From Salipaludibacillus daqingensis (GTDB lineage Bacteria; Bacillota; Bacilli; Bacillales; Salisediminibacteriaceae): 64,000 nucleotides of DNA. Each line of letters starts with the position of its first letter. Position 1 is the first letter of the stretch. Both the position numbers and the translations under genes were made by a program. Shown here in pieces: positions 51,979 to 61,958 of this stretch. The notes below the pieces were generated by a model. The model searched no databases and was not told where the DNA came from. It saw only the letters and a program-made list of their open reading frames with translations. The stretch covers positions 124,001 to 188,000 of the forward strand of contig NZ_JARZHF010000008.1 in the NCBI RefSeq assembly GCF_029891575.1. Reading direction: 5' to 3'.

Positions 51979-53592
51979 ATGCTTTTATTACAAGCAACAA
52001 ATATTGAAAAAAATTACGCGGATCGACTGATCGTAAAAGTACCACAACTACAGATTTATGATGGAGACAGAATTGGACTTGTCGGAAAAAACGGCGAAGG
52101 AAAGACTACATTATTAAAAATCCTATACGGAGAATTGGAACCTGATAGCGGACACATTCATCGTTTCGAAACTGGGGCATATATTCCTCAGTTAGAAATC
52201 ATTGAGAACAAAAAAGAAAACAAATTTGATGATCATAAATGGCATGTGCGTGGCAGTGACTTTTTAAGCGGTGGGGAACAAACGAGAAAGAAAATCGCAG
52301 CTGCATTCGCTTCTGGCACCAAGCTAATTTTTGCAGATGAACCGACTAGCCACTTGGATGTTCAGCGAGTCCATCAATTCGAGAAGGAGATGTTGTCTTT
52401 TAACGGAGCTTTTGTGATTATCTCACACGACCGTGCTCTTCTCGATCACGTATGTACATCCATTTGGGAAGTAGAAAGTGGTGATGTTCATATTTACGAA
52501 GGTAATTACTCTGACTATGTCATTCAAAAAGAACGAAAAAATCAGAGACATCAGTTCGAATATGAACAGTATATAAAAGAAAAAGATCGCTTAACTGCTG
52601 CAAAACAAGAAAAATCTCAACATGCGAAATCTTTACGAAAAGCCCCTAAACGGATGGGGAATTCAGAAGCACGCTTGCACAAACGAAGCGTCGGTCAAAA
52701 GAAGGCGAAACTTGATAAAATCGGAAAATCCATTCAGTCGCGCATTGACCAACTTGAAAAAATTGAAAAACCTAAAACCGTGACAGATATCAACTTTGAC
52801 CTTACCGAATTTCCGATGATTCATAGTCGAATGGCCGTTTCGTTCGATAAACTCAACGTGAATGTCGGTGATCGCTTGTTAATTAGTAACTTTACCGCCT
52901 CCATAAAACCTGGAGCGAAAATAGCGATTACAGGAGCGAATGGTGCTGGAAAATCGACGTTATTGAAAACAATTGTCCAAAGGAGAGAAGGAGTTCGAAT
53001 AGCTAAACCAGCTCAGGTCGGCTTTTTCTATCAACAGTTAGAAAACCTTCACGAAGACCGAACGATTTTAGAAAATGTGATGCAAACAAGTCAATACGAA
53101 GAAACATTTATTCGAACCGTTCTTGCAAGACTTTTAATTAAACGTGACGATGTATATAAACCGATATATAAATTAAGTGGTGGAGAGCGTGTAAAAACCG
53201 CCTTGGCCAAAGTATTTCTCGGTCACTATAACATCTTGCTCTTAGATGAACCAACAAACTTTTTGGATTTACCTACAAAAGAAGCCCTTCAAGAAGTGTT
53301 AAGAGAATATCCTGGCACGATCCTCTTTGTCACACACGACCGCTATTTGATTCAACAATTAGCTAGTGATGTTCTCCATATAAGCGATGGACGTGCGATT
53401 TTGAAAAAGAGAAACATCGATGACCGAAAAGATAAATCACCTGCAACGAATGAAGAAGAGATTAGTCTCCTCTCCATTAATATGAAGTTATCGGAAGTTA
53501 TAAGTAAATTAGGGGAAGTTTCGGATGAACACGAAAAGGTAGCTCTTGAGGAAGAGTTTAGCGAATTGTCGAAAAAAAAGCAGAATATGTAA
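51979..53592 (+). CDS. ABC-F ATPase, Vga/VmlR-like ribosome protection type
   Basis: 537 residues with two ABC domains and no membrane span. Domain 1: Walker A GLVGKNGEGKTTLLK, signature LSGGEQTRKK, Walker B KLIFADEPTSHLD. Basic linker (about 190-260; KEKDRLTAAKQEKSQHAKSLRKAPKRMGNSEARLHKRS), the tip that reaches into the ribosomal E/P site. Domain 2: ITGANGAGKSTLLK, LSGGERVKTALAK, ILLLDEPTNFLDL. The shortened domain-1 region and C-terminal extension resemble VmlR/Vga/Msr-type factors that dislodge lincosamide, streptogramin A or pleuromutilin drugs. The long attenuator-like leader supports an antibiotic-induced resistance role. Confidence 0.9.
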   Translation: MLLLQATNIEKNYADRLIVKVPQLQIYDGDRIGLVGKNGEGKTTLLKILYGELEPDSGHIHRFETGAYIPQLEIIENKKENKFDDHKWHVRGSDFLSGGEQTRKKIAAAFASGTKLIFADEPTSHLDVQRVHQFEKEMLSFNGAFVIISHDRALLDHVCTSIWEVESGDVHIYEGNYSDYVIQKERKNQRHQFEYEQYIKEKDRLTAAKQEKSQHAKSLRKAPKRMGNSEARLHKRSVGQKKAKLDKIGKSIQSRIDQLEKIEKPKTVTDINFDLTEFPMIHSRMAVSFDKLNVNVGDRLLISNFTASIKPGAKIAITGANGAGKSTLLKTIVQRREGVRIAKPAQVGFFYQQLENLHEDRTILENVMQTSQYEETFIRTVLARLLIKRDDVYKPIYKLSGGERVKTALAKVFLGHYNILLLDEPTNFLDLPTKEALQEVLREYPGTILFVTHDRYLIQQLASDVLHISDGRAILKKRNIDDRKDKSPATNEEEISLLSINMKLSEVISKLGEVSDEHEKVALEEEFSELSKKKQNM

Positions 53593-53707
53593 AACCGTAA
53601 ACGTTTAAAATGACTATTCGAAGGATATGAGTAACTGAGTCTATGTTTTAATCTCCTCATTTGTGGTACTCCGTATGATAGGGAACCATAAATGAAGGAG
53701 GCAAGAA

Positions 53708-54007
53708 ATGCCTGATATTTGGGATAAAAAAGATCAGTTGGATGTGAAGGCAGGACGGTTTCGGCTATATTTCAAAAAGAGGTATAGGCTAATAACAACC
53801 GTAAATGATTTATTCATCGGTATATTTTTCGTATGCGGCAGTATTCTTAATTTCTTCTCGTCAGCGGAAATGATTGGTATGATTTTATACTTATGCGGTA
53901 GTTTGTTACTTGCAAGCCGCCCGGTGCTAAGAATCATGCACGATGCGCAACTTCGTAATGAAATGAAGGATTCTGAAAACTATAACCCAACGAAACGGCA
54001 AGAGTAA
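53708..54007 (+). CDS. YrhK-like membrane protein
   Basis: 99 residues: KAGRFRLYFKKRYRLITTVNDLFIGIFFVCGSILNFF, then a second helix (MIGMILYLCGSLLLASRPVLRIM), matching the YrhK domain. Two membrane helices; function unknown. GAAGGAGG before the ATG. Confidence 0.78.
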   Translation: MPDIWDKKDQLDVKAGRFRLYFKKRYRLITTVNDLFIGIFFVCGSILNFFSSAEMIGMILYLCGSLLLASRPVLRIMHDAQLRNEMKDSENYNPTKRQE

Positions 54008-54051
54008 AGGTAGAGGTGAACACGAAAGCCCTCTACCTTCTTCTTATTTTC

Positions 54052-55134
54052 TTACTTGATAAAACCAAGATCTCCCCAATTATCTGCATCGGTAATCATT
54101 TTTTTCAACAAATCAAAACCTTGCTTAAAGTCGCGTAAGTGAGCAACTTCCACAGGTGAATGGGAATAGCGACGTGCAAATGTAATCGCCCCGGCAAGCA
54201 CCCCTTCTCGCTCAAGATGAACAGCCGCTAAATCTGTTGTTGCGCCAGTCATCACCGCCATTTGGTATGGAACATCTAGCTCGTTTGCGTAATGGATCAA
54301 CAAATTCTTAACTTGTGGAGACATAATATTCCCACGAACACCACCTCCAGCCAATGCTGGAAACACAGGTCCTCTGCCAATACCTACTGGGTACCCGCTC
54401 CCAATGCTATCGGGCGTATCTGCGCAAGGAATCGTATCTAAAACTAAAGCGAAGTCTGGGTTTACTTTATACGTGGCTACCTTAGCTCCTCGCAGTCCCA
54501 CTTCTTCTTGAACGGCAATGACGCCGACAAGTTTTCCTGCAAAATTTTTCTCAGTAAATAACTCTTTAAAAAGTTGTAAAAGTAAGACACAACAAGATCT
54601 ATTATCGATAGATTTGCCACAAATGAGGTCTGCATTTGTAAATGTCTCTATATCACTAATATAGCTAATTGGGTCGCCAATTTGTATCGTCATATTATGT
54701 ACTTCTTCTTTTGACGTCGCGCCAACATCGACGTAGAGATCATAGATCGATGGAATCGTTTTTCTTTCTTCTGGCGTTTGCAGGTGACCAGCTTTTACAC
54801 CAACGACACCAAAATGCCCATTAACGTTGACTTTCCGACCGATAAGTAAGGATTCAATCATTCCACCCGTTCGTTCTATTCTTAAAAAACCATTGTCATC
54901 AATGTCACGAACGACGCAGCCAATTTCATCTGAGTGAGCTGATACCATCATCGTTGGCCCCGGTTTACTTCCATGAATCGTTGCATAAATGTTCCCCATG
55001 TGATCGATTTCCACCTCATCGGAATACGGGGATATTTTCTCCACTAACGATCGGACCACTTTCATTTCCTGGCCAGGCGTCCCTTGAATAGCGGCAATAT
55101 CTTTCAGTTCTTCTAGAAATTCGTCTTTATTCAC
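54052..55134 (-). CDS. M42-family aminopeptidase (YsdC/FrvX type)
   Basis: 360 residues; metal-site motifs VSAHSDEIGCVV (His), KSIDNRSCC (bridging Asp), VQEEVGLRGA (catalytic Glu plus ligand Glu), VLDTIPCADTPDS (Asp) and RRYSHSPVEVAHLRD (His). Dodecameric tetrahedral cytosolic aminopeptidases that trim peptides. GTG start (55134) with AAGGGGAAG upstream. The gene ends 44 bp from the convergent yrhK-like gene. Confidence 0.93.
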   Translation of the reverse strand: MNKDEFLEELKDIAAIQGTPGQEMKVVRSLVEKISPYSDEVEIDHMGNIYATIHGSKPGPTMMVSAHSDEIGCVVRDIDDNGFLRIERTGGMIESLLIGRKVNVNGHFGVVGVKAGHLQTPEERKTIPSIYDLYVDVGATSKEEVHNMTIQIGDPISYISDIETFTNADLICGKSIDNRSCCVLLLQLFKELFTEKNFAGKLVGVIAVQEEVGLRGAKVATYKVNPDFALVLDTIPCADTPDSIGSGYPVGIGRGPVFPALAGGGVRGNIMSPQVKNLLIHYANELDVPYQMAVMTGATTDLAAVHLEREGVLAGAITFARRYSHSPVEVAHLRDFKQGFDLLKKMITDADNWGDLGFIK

Positions 55135-55204
55135 TCTATCTTCCCCTTTACTGAAAACGATTACTTTCTATTTTATCATACGTTCAATGGAACACACTTA
55201 CTTG

Positions 55205-56056
55205 CTATGCTCTCATCCATTCCGTTAGTCGTTGATCATGCCTTTGTGCATCACCATAACCTAGTTCATATAAAGCAAGAAGTTTTTTCTGATTTCTTTC
55301 AAAACTGCTAATAGGAAGATCCACACTCGGTTGGATTAAAAATATGTTTCCTTTTTCTTGCTCTGTTTCCATGAAAGATAAAACTTCATTATACGTAATC
55401 AATCTTTTTTGAAGTGAATCTGCTACAGCTGGATATTTTCGATATAAAAGTTTCATGAACGAAGAAACTTTACTTGGTTTTAATCGGTTATTATCCCCTT
55501 TTGTCATGATGACTACATTTTTTTGATTACCATCAGCAAACGCTTTTTTTATTGGAATCGGATCTACGAGACCACCGTCTAGCAAAAGCCTTCCGTCATA
55601 CTCCACTGGTGGTGCGATAAACGGCAACGAACTAGATGCTCTAATAATTTTTAAGATGTCTTTGCCGTGATCTTGTTTGTTATAGTAAAGTGCTTCTCCG
55701 GTATGGCAATCAATCGTACCAATGAAAAATTGCTCTTCACTCGTTGCAAAGGAGTGGAAATCAAACGGAACAATATTGTTTGGAATCTCGTCGAATAAAA
55801 AGTCCATGCCAAATAACTCTCTTTTTAAAATAAGGTTACGCCACGATAAATAGCGCGAATCACTCACGAGTCCAATATTCACTTTTTTATTTCGCCCCTT
55901 TTGCCTTGATAAGTAAGAGGCACCCATACAAGCACCGGCGGAAACACCTATCACATAGTTAAAGAATACTTTTTTTTCGAGGAAGTACTCCAACACGCCC
56001 GCTGTATAGAGCCCTTTCATTCCTCCACCTTCTAACACTAGTCCACAATTATGCAT
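55205..56056 (-). CDS. Patatin-like phospholipase (YjjU type)
   Basis: 283 residues; oxyanion loop LEGGGMKGLYTAGVLEYF, nucleophile VIGVSAGACMGASY (GxSxG Ser) and catalytic Asp in LLLDGGLVDPIP. Cytosolic lipid acyl hydrolase of the YjjU branch. The start codon is 2 bp after the stop of the preceding methyltransferase gene, so the two are in one transcript; the functional link is unclear. Confidence 0.92.
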   Translation of the reverse strand: MHNCGLVLEGGGMKGLYTAGVLEYFLEKKVFFNYVIGVSAGACMGASYLSRQKGRNKKVNIGLVSDSRYLSWRNLILKRELFGMDFLFDEIPNNIVPFDFHSFATSEEQFFIGTIDCHTGEALYYNKQDHGKDILKIIRASSSLPFIAPPVEYDGRLLLDGGLVDPIPIKKAFADGNQKNVVIMTKGDNNRLKPSKVSSFMKLLYRKYPAVADSLQKRLITYNEVLSFMETEQEKGNIFLIQPSVDLPISSFERNQKKLLALYELGYGDAQRHDQRLTEWMRA

Positions 56057-56057
56057 A

Positions 56058-57038
56058 TCAAACGTCCTTTGCTAGCCATTCATTTCGCTTGCAAACGAGT
56101 ACTTCTCGTGCAAACGTTTTATTTTTACTTGCGATACATCGATCAACTATCTTGAATCCTGATTTTTTCAACGCTTCATCTACTGATTCAATTGTGACGA
56201 CAACGATTTTTTTCGCAAACATTCTCGCACTCTTGAACATATCTACCTTTTCTTCCTCTGTAATAACCGAACACAAATTGTACGGCATGTCGATAATTGC
56301 CACATCATAGTCTCCGGTGATTGTCTTCATATCTTTGATTGTGACCTTCACGTCCACCCCGAAATGAGCAAGATTTTCACGAAGACCTTTCATAACTAGG
56401 GGATTTAAGTCACTACCTTCTATGTCTATCCCCATCGAACTAGCCTCAATCACAACCGTACCAATGCCACAGCAAGGATCAATCACCTTTATCCCACGAG
56501 GATCAGGAACTGCAATGTTTACGACACTTCTCGCTAACCTCGTACTCAGTGCTGTTGAGTAATTGTGTGGTTTTTTTTCATGATGAAACCAGATTGATTT
56601 ACTAAGAAAAAGTTCACCAAACACCCAACGTTGATTCACGTTCATCATAGCAAATAATTGCTCAGGATTAGTTAGATCTACTTGTCTAGAAATTGCCAAT
56701 CCAACTCCTCGTTCCATTGCTTGTCTTTCTATAAATGTCGGATTAATTTCTGACGGATTTTTCACAAAAATCAATTTAAAGGTCTGATCAGACTGGGGTA
56801 ATTCATTCACTTGGCTGATTAATTCCTCTATCGAACCGGCTTCATATAAGACGTCAATCCGCTCTTTTATGAACGGACTCCTACTCGGGTCCACTCGAAT
56901 GGAGCTTTCTAGGATATTTAATTTCGTATCACGACCAAAAAAAGCATGCATCTCCAACTGACACAAATCATGCTCTTCTGCCTTGTATGTATAGGTATAG
57001 ATGGACCTTCTTGTTTCGTATTGGTAATTCTTATTCAC
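56058..57038 (-). CDS. Trm11-like RNA (guanine-N2) methyltransferase-type protein
   Basis: 326 residues: N-terminal THUMP-like/ferredoxin-like region, then a Rossmann methylase with VIDPCCGIGTVVIEASSMGIDIEGSDLNP (SAM loop) and the catalytic IIDMPYNLCS (DPPY-type motif). It resembles TRM11-family proteins of Firmicutes that modify tRNA or rRNA guanine. Substrate not determined. Confidence 0.82.
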   Translation of the reverse strand: MNKNYQYETRRSIYTYTYKAEEHDLCQLEMHAFFGRDTKLNILESSIRVDPSRSPFIKERIDVLYEAGSIEELISQVNELPQSDQTFKLIFVKNPSEINPTFIERQAMERGVGLAISRQVDLTNPEQLFAMMNVNQRWVFGELFLSKSIWFHHEKKPHNYSTALSTRLARSVVNIAVPDPRGIKVIDPCCGIGTVVIEASSMGIDIEGSDLNPLVMKGLRENLAHFGVDVKVTIKDMKTITGDYDVAIIDMPYNLCSVITEEEKVDMFKSARMFAKKIVVVTIESVDEALKKSGFKIVDRCIASKNKTFAREVLVCKRNEWLAKDV

Positions 57039-57160
57039 TCTCGTTCATCCCTTTTTGATTCTAACGATCATTTCTTGTTTCATTAAACGATATCGTTAAT
57101 AGGAGAAAATAGCAAAGAGAAAAGATTGATTTGATGATTTTTCAGTTCTTATTCACAAAA

Positions 57161-57196
57161 ACGCCTCTTCAGGAATTTCTTATCCTGAAGAGGCGT
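57161..57196 (-). terminator. Terminator of the sulfate/siroheme operon
   Basis: ACGCCTCTTCAGGA / TCCTGAAGAGGCGT perfect 14-bp stem with an 8-nt loop, 6 bp after sirC; followed by TTTT on the minus strand. Confidence 0.9.
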
Positions 57197-57201
57197 TCAC
57201 T

Positions 57202-57816
57202 TCATCTATTCCCTTTATCGGAATGGGGCGCAGGAAAGTGAGTAATCGCTTCTAACAACGCTCGTCGCTTTCTGGCGTTTGGTTCATTTTCATGTAAAAG
57301 CTTTCGGATAATCTCTAATTGTTCCACATATTCTCGGTACTCAGGGCCAATCGAATGCAACAAGTGTTTCTTAATTTTTTTAGCCAAAATAGGACTCGCG
57401 CCAGACGTAGTAACTGCAATCTTTAAGAGACCTCGATCCACCACTGACGGGAAAAAGAAGGTGCTTAGCTCTTGATTGTCAACAACATTAATTAATGATA
57501 TAAATTGGCCAAGCTTCTTGGCAAACGTTTCATTTAACTGAAAAGAGTCCGTCGCAATCACAACTAAGAAAAAATCGCGCCACTGCAAATTCAGACGGGG
57601 ACAGCTTTCTTGATTCACATCCGATTCAGCCAATGCTGTCTGTACATAGTCAATATTCTCCCTGTGCTGCCGCAAACCTTCCGTTAAATCCGGACTAACC
57701 ACCGTTACGGCTGCACCTTCCGTTACTAAGTGATTGATTTTTCTTTCAGCAACCGTCCCACCACCGATAACGAGGCAGCGTCTATTTTTTAGTTGAAGAA
57801 CGAACGGACTACTCAT
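57202..57816 (-). CDS. sirC: Precorrin-2 dehydrogenase (SirC)
   Basis: 204 residues; NAD-binding Rossmann start RRCLVIGGGTVAERKINHLVTEGAAVTVVSPDLTEGL, FFLVVIATDSFQLN, FFFPSVVDRGLLKIAVTTSGASPILAKKIKKHL. Oxidises precorrin-2 to sirohydrochlorin with NAD. It corresponds to the N-terminal CysG domain as a separate protein, the usual Bacillus arrangement. Last gene of the operon. Confidence 0.93.
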   Translation of the reverse strand: MSSPFVLQLKNRRCLVIGGGTVAERKINHLVTEGAAVTVVSPDLTEGLRQHRENIDYVQTALAESDVNQESCPRLNLQWRDFFLVVIATDSFQLNETFAKKLGQFISLINVVDNQELSTFFFPSVVDRGLLKIAVTTSGASPILAKKIKKHLLHSIGPEYREYVEQLEIIRKLLHENEPNARKRRALLEAITHFPAPHSDKGNR

Positions 57817-57881
57817 TCCACCAATTCCTTTCCATCAATACGAGAAGATCAGACCAATCCTCTTAAAGGCAATTCGTATAC

Positions 57882-58640
57882 TTACCTTTTTGCTAACGCA
57901 GATTTCACTTGATCGTCTATCCACTTTGAAACGAGGGGATGAGGAAGGTACGTTTTCCCTTCCCATTTATAGCTAAGGCCGTCTAACCGAGCAGGAACAA
58001 CTTTGTTGGTAAAGTATCCTTCGCATAAAAATAACGGAAGCACTAAAATCGTTGAGTCGCTCGGTAACGATTCAGCCGTTTCTCTTAAGTTGTCCGGATG
58101 CAGGGTACCATGAACAACTTTCTGAAAAGAGAAATGTTGAGCGATGTTTAGCTTGATTCTTTCCAGTAAACTCTCCCATATCTCATGAAAGTTTGGTTCA
58201 TCACTTCCGTGCGCGACGATCAATAGAGACTCGTTTTTCGGCTCAACGGACAAGGAGTTCACTCGTTCCGCAAGCAATTCCAACACGGCGGGGTGGTCGT
58301 CCATTGGATCGCACCAAATAAGGTGACAATTAGTGTTGATTCGGGTCAAGTCTGTATCAATCGGTGTATTTTCGATGACTCCTAAAGCATACTTGATTTC
58401 ATCAATATGAGTGCTTCCTGATGAAATAAAAATCGGAATCGCGATAATCGTTTCGATCCCTCGATTTTCAAGTTCTCTTACGCCTTTTTCAATCGTCTTC
58501 TCTTCTGTGAACTCCAAATAACTGACGACAATCGGAAGCTTTGTTTCCACTTGATCGATAGCATACTCTATATCTTTTTCCCATCTTGGGTTACTAGAAC
58601 CATGGGCAATAAGGAGAACACCAGTATGATTAGAACTCAT
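57882..58640 (-). CDS. sirB: Sirohydrochlorin ferrochelatase (SirB/CbiX type)
   Basis: 252 residues with duplicated CbiX-like halves: VLLIAHGSSNPRWEKDIEYAID.. and SLLIVAHGSDEPNFHEIW.., each carrying the metal-binding His of HGS. IPIFISSGSTHIDEIKYALG and LPLFLCEGYFTNKVVPARLDGL are the second-ligand regions. Inserts iron into sirohydrochlorin to make siroheme for the sulfite reductase encoded upstream. Confidence 0.92.
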   Translation of the reverse strand: MSSNHTGVLLIAHGSSNPRWEKDIEYAIDQVETKLPIVVSYLEFTEEKTIEKGVRELENRGIETIIAIPIFISSGSTHIDEIKYALGVIENTPIDTDLTRINTNCHLIWCDPMDDHPAVLELLAERVNSLSVEPKNESLLIVAHGSDEPNFHEIWESLLERIKLNIAQHFSFQKVVHGTLHPDNLRETAESLPSDSTILVLPLFLCEGYFTNKVVPARLDGLSYKWEGKTYLPHPLVSKWIDDQVKSALAKR

Positions 58641-58655
58641 TCACAGTCACCTCTC

Positions 58656-59453
58656 CTATACGTTTATTGCTTCTTGAAACAAAGCGGAATCTTCTAACTT
58701 CGCTTCGAACCATGCAAGTTCGTCTCGCAGTCTAACAACTTCTCCCACAACAATGATCGCAGGTGAGGCAATTGTATTCGTTTTTAAATCTTCGACAATC
58801 GTCGCTAATTCTCCTGTCACCGTTTTTTGAACATCACACGTTCCCCATTGAATAATGGCGATAGGAGTACTTGGCGAACGCCCATGGAGGATAAGCTTTT
58901 CTTGGATTATTTGTATTTGTTTCACTCCCATGTAAAACACAAGCGTATCCACTCCAGTCGCCAACCCTTCCCAATGAATCTCATCTTTTCTACCATCTTT
59001 TCGGCGATGTGCCGTGACAACGGCAAATGAAGAACTCAACTCTCTATGGGTTAAAGGAATTCCAGCATATGCTGGAGCCGCAATTCCAGAAGTAATCCCA
59101 GGAACAATTTCAAAGGATAGACCATGTTGGCGACATGCGGCGGCCTCTTCCCCTACGCGACCAAAAACCGCAGAATCGCCGCCTTTTAAGCGTACAACCT
59201 TAAGCCCTCTTTTCCCGTGAAAAACAAGGATATCATTAATCTCATCTTGAGAAATACACTTCACCTCGGGTTGCTTTCCGCAATAAATCAAGTCAGCACC
59301 TTGTTTCGCGTGTTTCAATAATTCTACGTTTACGAGTCGATCATATACAATCACATCGGCCTCTTGCAATAATTCTGCCCCTCGAAGAGTCAAAAGCTTC
59401 GGGTCACCGGGGCCTGCTCCAACAAAATAAACTTCTCCTTTATTCCTATTCAC
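58656..59453 (-). CDS. cobA: Uroporphyrinogen-III C-methyltransferase (SUMT)
   Basis: 265 residues; VYFVGAGPGDPKLLTLRGAELLQEADVIVYDRLVN, VRLKGGDSAVFGRVGEEAAACRQHGLSFEIVPGITSGIAAPAYAGIPLTHR, VFYMGVKQI and TPIAIIQWGT are standard SUMT motifs. Uses two SAM to make precorrin-2. The start is set at GTG 59453, preceded by GAGGAGG; a frame extending to 59486 overlaps the DUF3906 gene and contains that ribosome site. Confidence 0.94.
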   Translation of the reverse strand: MNRNKGEVYFVGAGPGDPKLLTLRGAELLQEADVIVYDRLVNVELLKHAKQGADLIYCGKQPEVKCISQDEINDILVFHGKRGLKVVRLKGGDSAVFGRVGEEAAACRQHGLSFEIVPGITSGIAAPAYAGIPLTHRELSSSFAVVTAHRRKDGRKDEIHWEGLATGVDTLVFYMGVKQIQIIQEKLILHGRSPSTPIAIIQWGTCDVQKTVTGELATIVEDLKTNTIASPAIIVVGEVVRLRDELAWFEAKLEDSALFQEAINV

Positions 59454-59466
59454 GCCTTTTCCTCCT

Positions 59467-59679
59467 CTAGTTTTCATCATATCCAATTACAAATGCTGCT
59501 TGTTTCGCAACAATTCTAGTGTCCATTAATGACAGTTCTTCTATGATTGGTGTTTTCAAATACGATTTTTCTAATTCTACTTCAGCGGCGTCAAACGCCT
59601 CGTTTTCACTTTCTGCTACAACGATAACCGCTACATCATGGTCTCGATTGACTCTAGCCTCAAATCTGTAAAGTTTCAT
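59467..59679 (-). CDS. DUF3906 family protein
   Basis: 70 residues: KLYRFEARVNRDHDVAVIVVAESENEAFDAAEVELEKSYLKTPIIEELSLMDTRIVAKQAAFVI. A small cytosolic protein found in Bacillaceae sulfate assimilation clusters. Function unknown; position between sulfite reductase and siroheme genes suggests an accessory role in reductase maturation. Confidence 0.88.
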   Translation of the reverse strand: MKLYRFEARVNRDHDVAVIVVAESENEAFDAAEVELEKSYLKTPIIEELSLMDTRIVAKQAAFVIGYDEN

Positions 59680-59713
59680 CTATCATTTCTCCAATCAATC
59701 TTAGAGCATTCGC

Positions 59714-61330
59714 CTACGACGCCTGCTGATCAATAATATCCGTCAATTTTTCCTGCAAAGGATCTATTCCGATTCGTTGATAAAAATCATGGAAATTCTC
59801 TCCATCTTGCTTCGTTTCTGTGAAATAAGATATGAATTTAAGAAGAACCTCTTGTAACACTGGAGCCTCAATTTTGCCTTTCAGCTTTTCATTGAACTGC
59901 GCACCATGAGTCAACGTACCTCCGACATAAATTTCAAATGCTTCAACGAGCTGTTTCTCTTTATTTTTCATCTTAATCCCTTGCAAACCAATATCTGCAA
60001 TTTGCCTTTGTCCACAAGCATTTGGGCAACCGACCATATGAATACGAACCGGCACATCTACTTTTAAATGATCATCTAAATAATTGGCGATATTTCGCAT
60101 TCTTTCCTTTGTTTCTACAAGAGCCAAGTTGCAATATTCGATCCCTGTACAAGACACAGACGATCCGATAAAAGGTTTTGGTTCGATGTTCAAACGCTCT
60201 AATAAGTCTTCTTTTAATAAAGCATCCACATCAGCGTCAGCAATATGAGGGATGACGATGTTTTGAGAATTACACGTGCGAATTTCTCCATTTCCATATT
60301 TCTTCGATATACGAGATAGTTCAATCAGTTCATCTGAGTACAATCGTCCGACAGGAATATTCAAACCAACATAATTTAACCCAGCTTGTTTTTGAGGATG
60401 AACACCATAGAAATATCCAGCATTCCAAGCTTCAAAAAGATTCGTTCCTTTCGATGGTAATTTAATAAACTCTTCCATCTTTTCCTTAAAGGCTTCCGGT
60501 CCCCAGTCTGCAAGTAGAAACTTCAAGCGAGCACGGTGACGTTTTTCACGGTAACCGTAGTCACGAAAGATCGTTGTTATGACTTTGGTTACTTCTTTCA
60601 CTTGATCAGGCGTAACGAACACATCAAGCTCTTGCGCCAAATATGGTTTCGCTGACAGTCCACCACCAACGTAAACGTGAAAACCATCAGTGACTTCTCC
60701 TTTTATTTCTTTCGTAGCAGGAGTAAACGACAAGCAGTTTATTTCAGCGTTTTGTGCGTTATGGATGTTTGATGAGATGGACACTTTAAACTTTCTCGGT
60801 AAGTTTGAAAAATCACGGTTATGCTGGAAATAGTCATAAACGTCGTTTACGATTTCTTTCGTATTAATTCTTTCATTTGGATCTACTCCAGCTAAAGGGT
60901 TTCCAACAATTGTTCGCATAATATCCCCGCATGCACCAACGGACGATAACCCCACTTTTTCTAACCTATGATAGATATCTGGAATGTCTTGAATTTGTAG
61001 CCAATGAAACTGAATCGCTTGTCGCGTCGTAATATCAATCACATCTCGACCATACACTTTGGCAATGTCGGCCAAAGCTAATGATTGCTCTTGATTGAGA
61101 ATACCTGATGGAACATTCACTCTCATCATAAAGTAGCCGTCTTCTTTCGGTTTTTGTAAATAAAGCCCAGCCCATTTAAATAATGACCACTCTTCTTTAG
61201 GAATGGATTCAAACCCCTGCTCTGCATAAACGGGGATGTCATCTAATATATCCAATCCATCTTTTTGTAGCTTTGCTTTTTCCTCTTTACTCAATTTTTC
61301 ATTATCAGCCCAAACTTTCGTGTATGCCAT
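59714..61330 (-). CDS. Ferredoxin-type sulfite/nitrite reductase (siroheme, 4Fe-4S)
   Basis: 538 residues, single-chain NirA/Sir family: two ferredoxin-like half domains, TRQAIQFHWLQIQDIPDIYHRLEKVGLSSVGACGD, HRARLKFLLADWG and the 4Fe-4S/siroheme cysteines SCTGIEYCNLA and GCPNACGQ. Context (sat, cysC, cysH, siroheme genes) points to sulfite reduction to sulfide, replacing the two-subunit CysJI of B. subtilis; nitrite activity is not excluded. No NADPH flavoprotein partner is in the operon, so ferredoxin or another donor is expected. Confidence 0.92.
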   Translation of the reverse strand: MAYTKVWADNEKLSKEEKAKLQKDGLDILDDIPVYAEQGFESIPKEEWSLFKWAGLYLQKPKEDGYFMMRVNVPSGILNQEQSLALADIAKVYGRDVIDITTRQAIQFHWLQIQDIPDIYHRLEKVGLSSVGACGDIMRTIVGNPLAGVDPNERINTKEIVNDVYDYFQHNRDFSNLPRKFKVSISSNIHNAQNAEINCLSFTPATKEIKGEVTDGFHVYVGGGLSAKPYLAQELDVFVTPDQVKEVTKVITTIFRDYGYREKRHRARLKFLLADWGPEAFKEKMEEFIKLPSKGTNLFEAWNAGYFYGVHPQKQAGLNYVGLNIPVGRLYSDELIELSRISKKYGNGEIRTCNSQNIVIPHIADADVDALLKEDLLERLNIEPKPFIGSSVSCTGIEYCNLALVETKERMRNIANYLDDHLKVDVPVRIHMVGCPNACGQRQIADIGLQGIKMKNKEKQLVEAFEIYVGGTLTHGAQFNEKLKGKIEAPVLQEVLLKFISYFTETKQDGENFHDFYQRIGIDPLQEKLTDIIDQQAS

Positions 61331-61334
61331 GCGA

Positions 61335-61958
61335 TCAAACTCCTTTTTCGTCTAAGATGTCCTGCTTAACTAAATAGTTGATAATTGTCTGCACTGACTG
61401 TTCCACAGACGTTTCATCCGTTGAAATCGTTAATTCTGGTGCTAAGGGTGCCTCATAAGGTGCACTGATTCCTGTAAACTCAGGAATTTCTCCGCTGCGA
61501 GCTTTCTTATAAAGCCCTTTCGGATCTCTGTTCTCACATTCTTCTAACGAACACTTCACATAGACCTCTACAAACTCCTTATCAGCAACCATCCCTCGGG
61601 CAAGGTCTCGATCAGATCGGTAAGGTGACACAAAAGCGGTAAGAACAATGCTGCCACTATCAACAAAAAGTTTGGATACTTCACCGATACGGCGAATGTT
61701 TTCTTGACGATCTTCTGGCTTAAAACCAAGATCGCGGTTTAACCCGTGACGTACGTTATCACCATCAAGTACATAACTATGAATACGAGATTGGTAGAGT
61801 CGCTGATCCAACGCGTTCGCAAGCGTGGATTTTCCAGAACCCGATAATCCCGTAAACCAGACGATACAACTTTTATGATTGCGAAGCTTCTGCCGCTCTT
61901 CTTTTGTTACAGCAGAATCATGCCAATGAATGTTTTCCGTCGCTGTTTGTTTTGTCAT
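61335..61958 (-). CDS. cysC: Adenylylsulfate kinase
   Basis: 207 residues; P-loop [47 protein letters not shown] and the [29 protein letters not shown] lid. Phosphorylates APS to PAPS. Its start overlaps the sat stop by 4 bp (ATGA), so the two are translationally coupled. Confidence 0.96.
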   Translation of the reverse strand: MTKQTATENIHWHDSAVTKEERQKLRNHKSCIVWFTGLSGSGKSTLANALDQRLYQSRIHSYVLDGDNVRHGLNRDLGFKPEDRQENIRRIGEVSKLFVDSGSIVLTAFVSPYRSDRDLARGMVADKEFVEVYVKCSLEECENRDPKGLYKKARSGEIPEFTGISAPYEAPLAPELTISTDETSVEQSVQTIINYLVKQDILDEKGV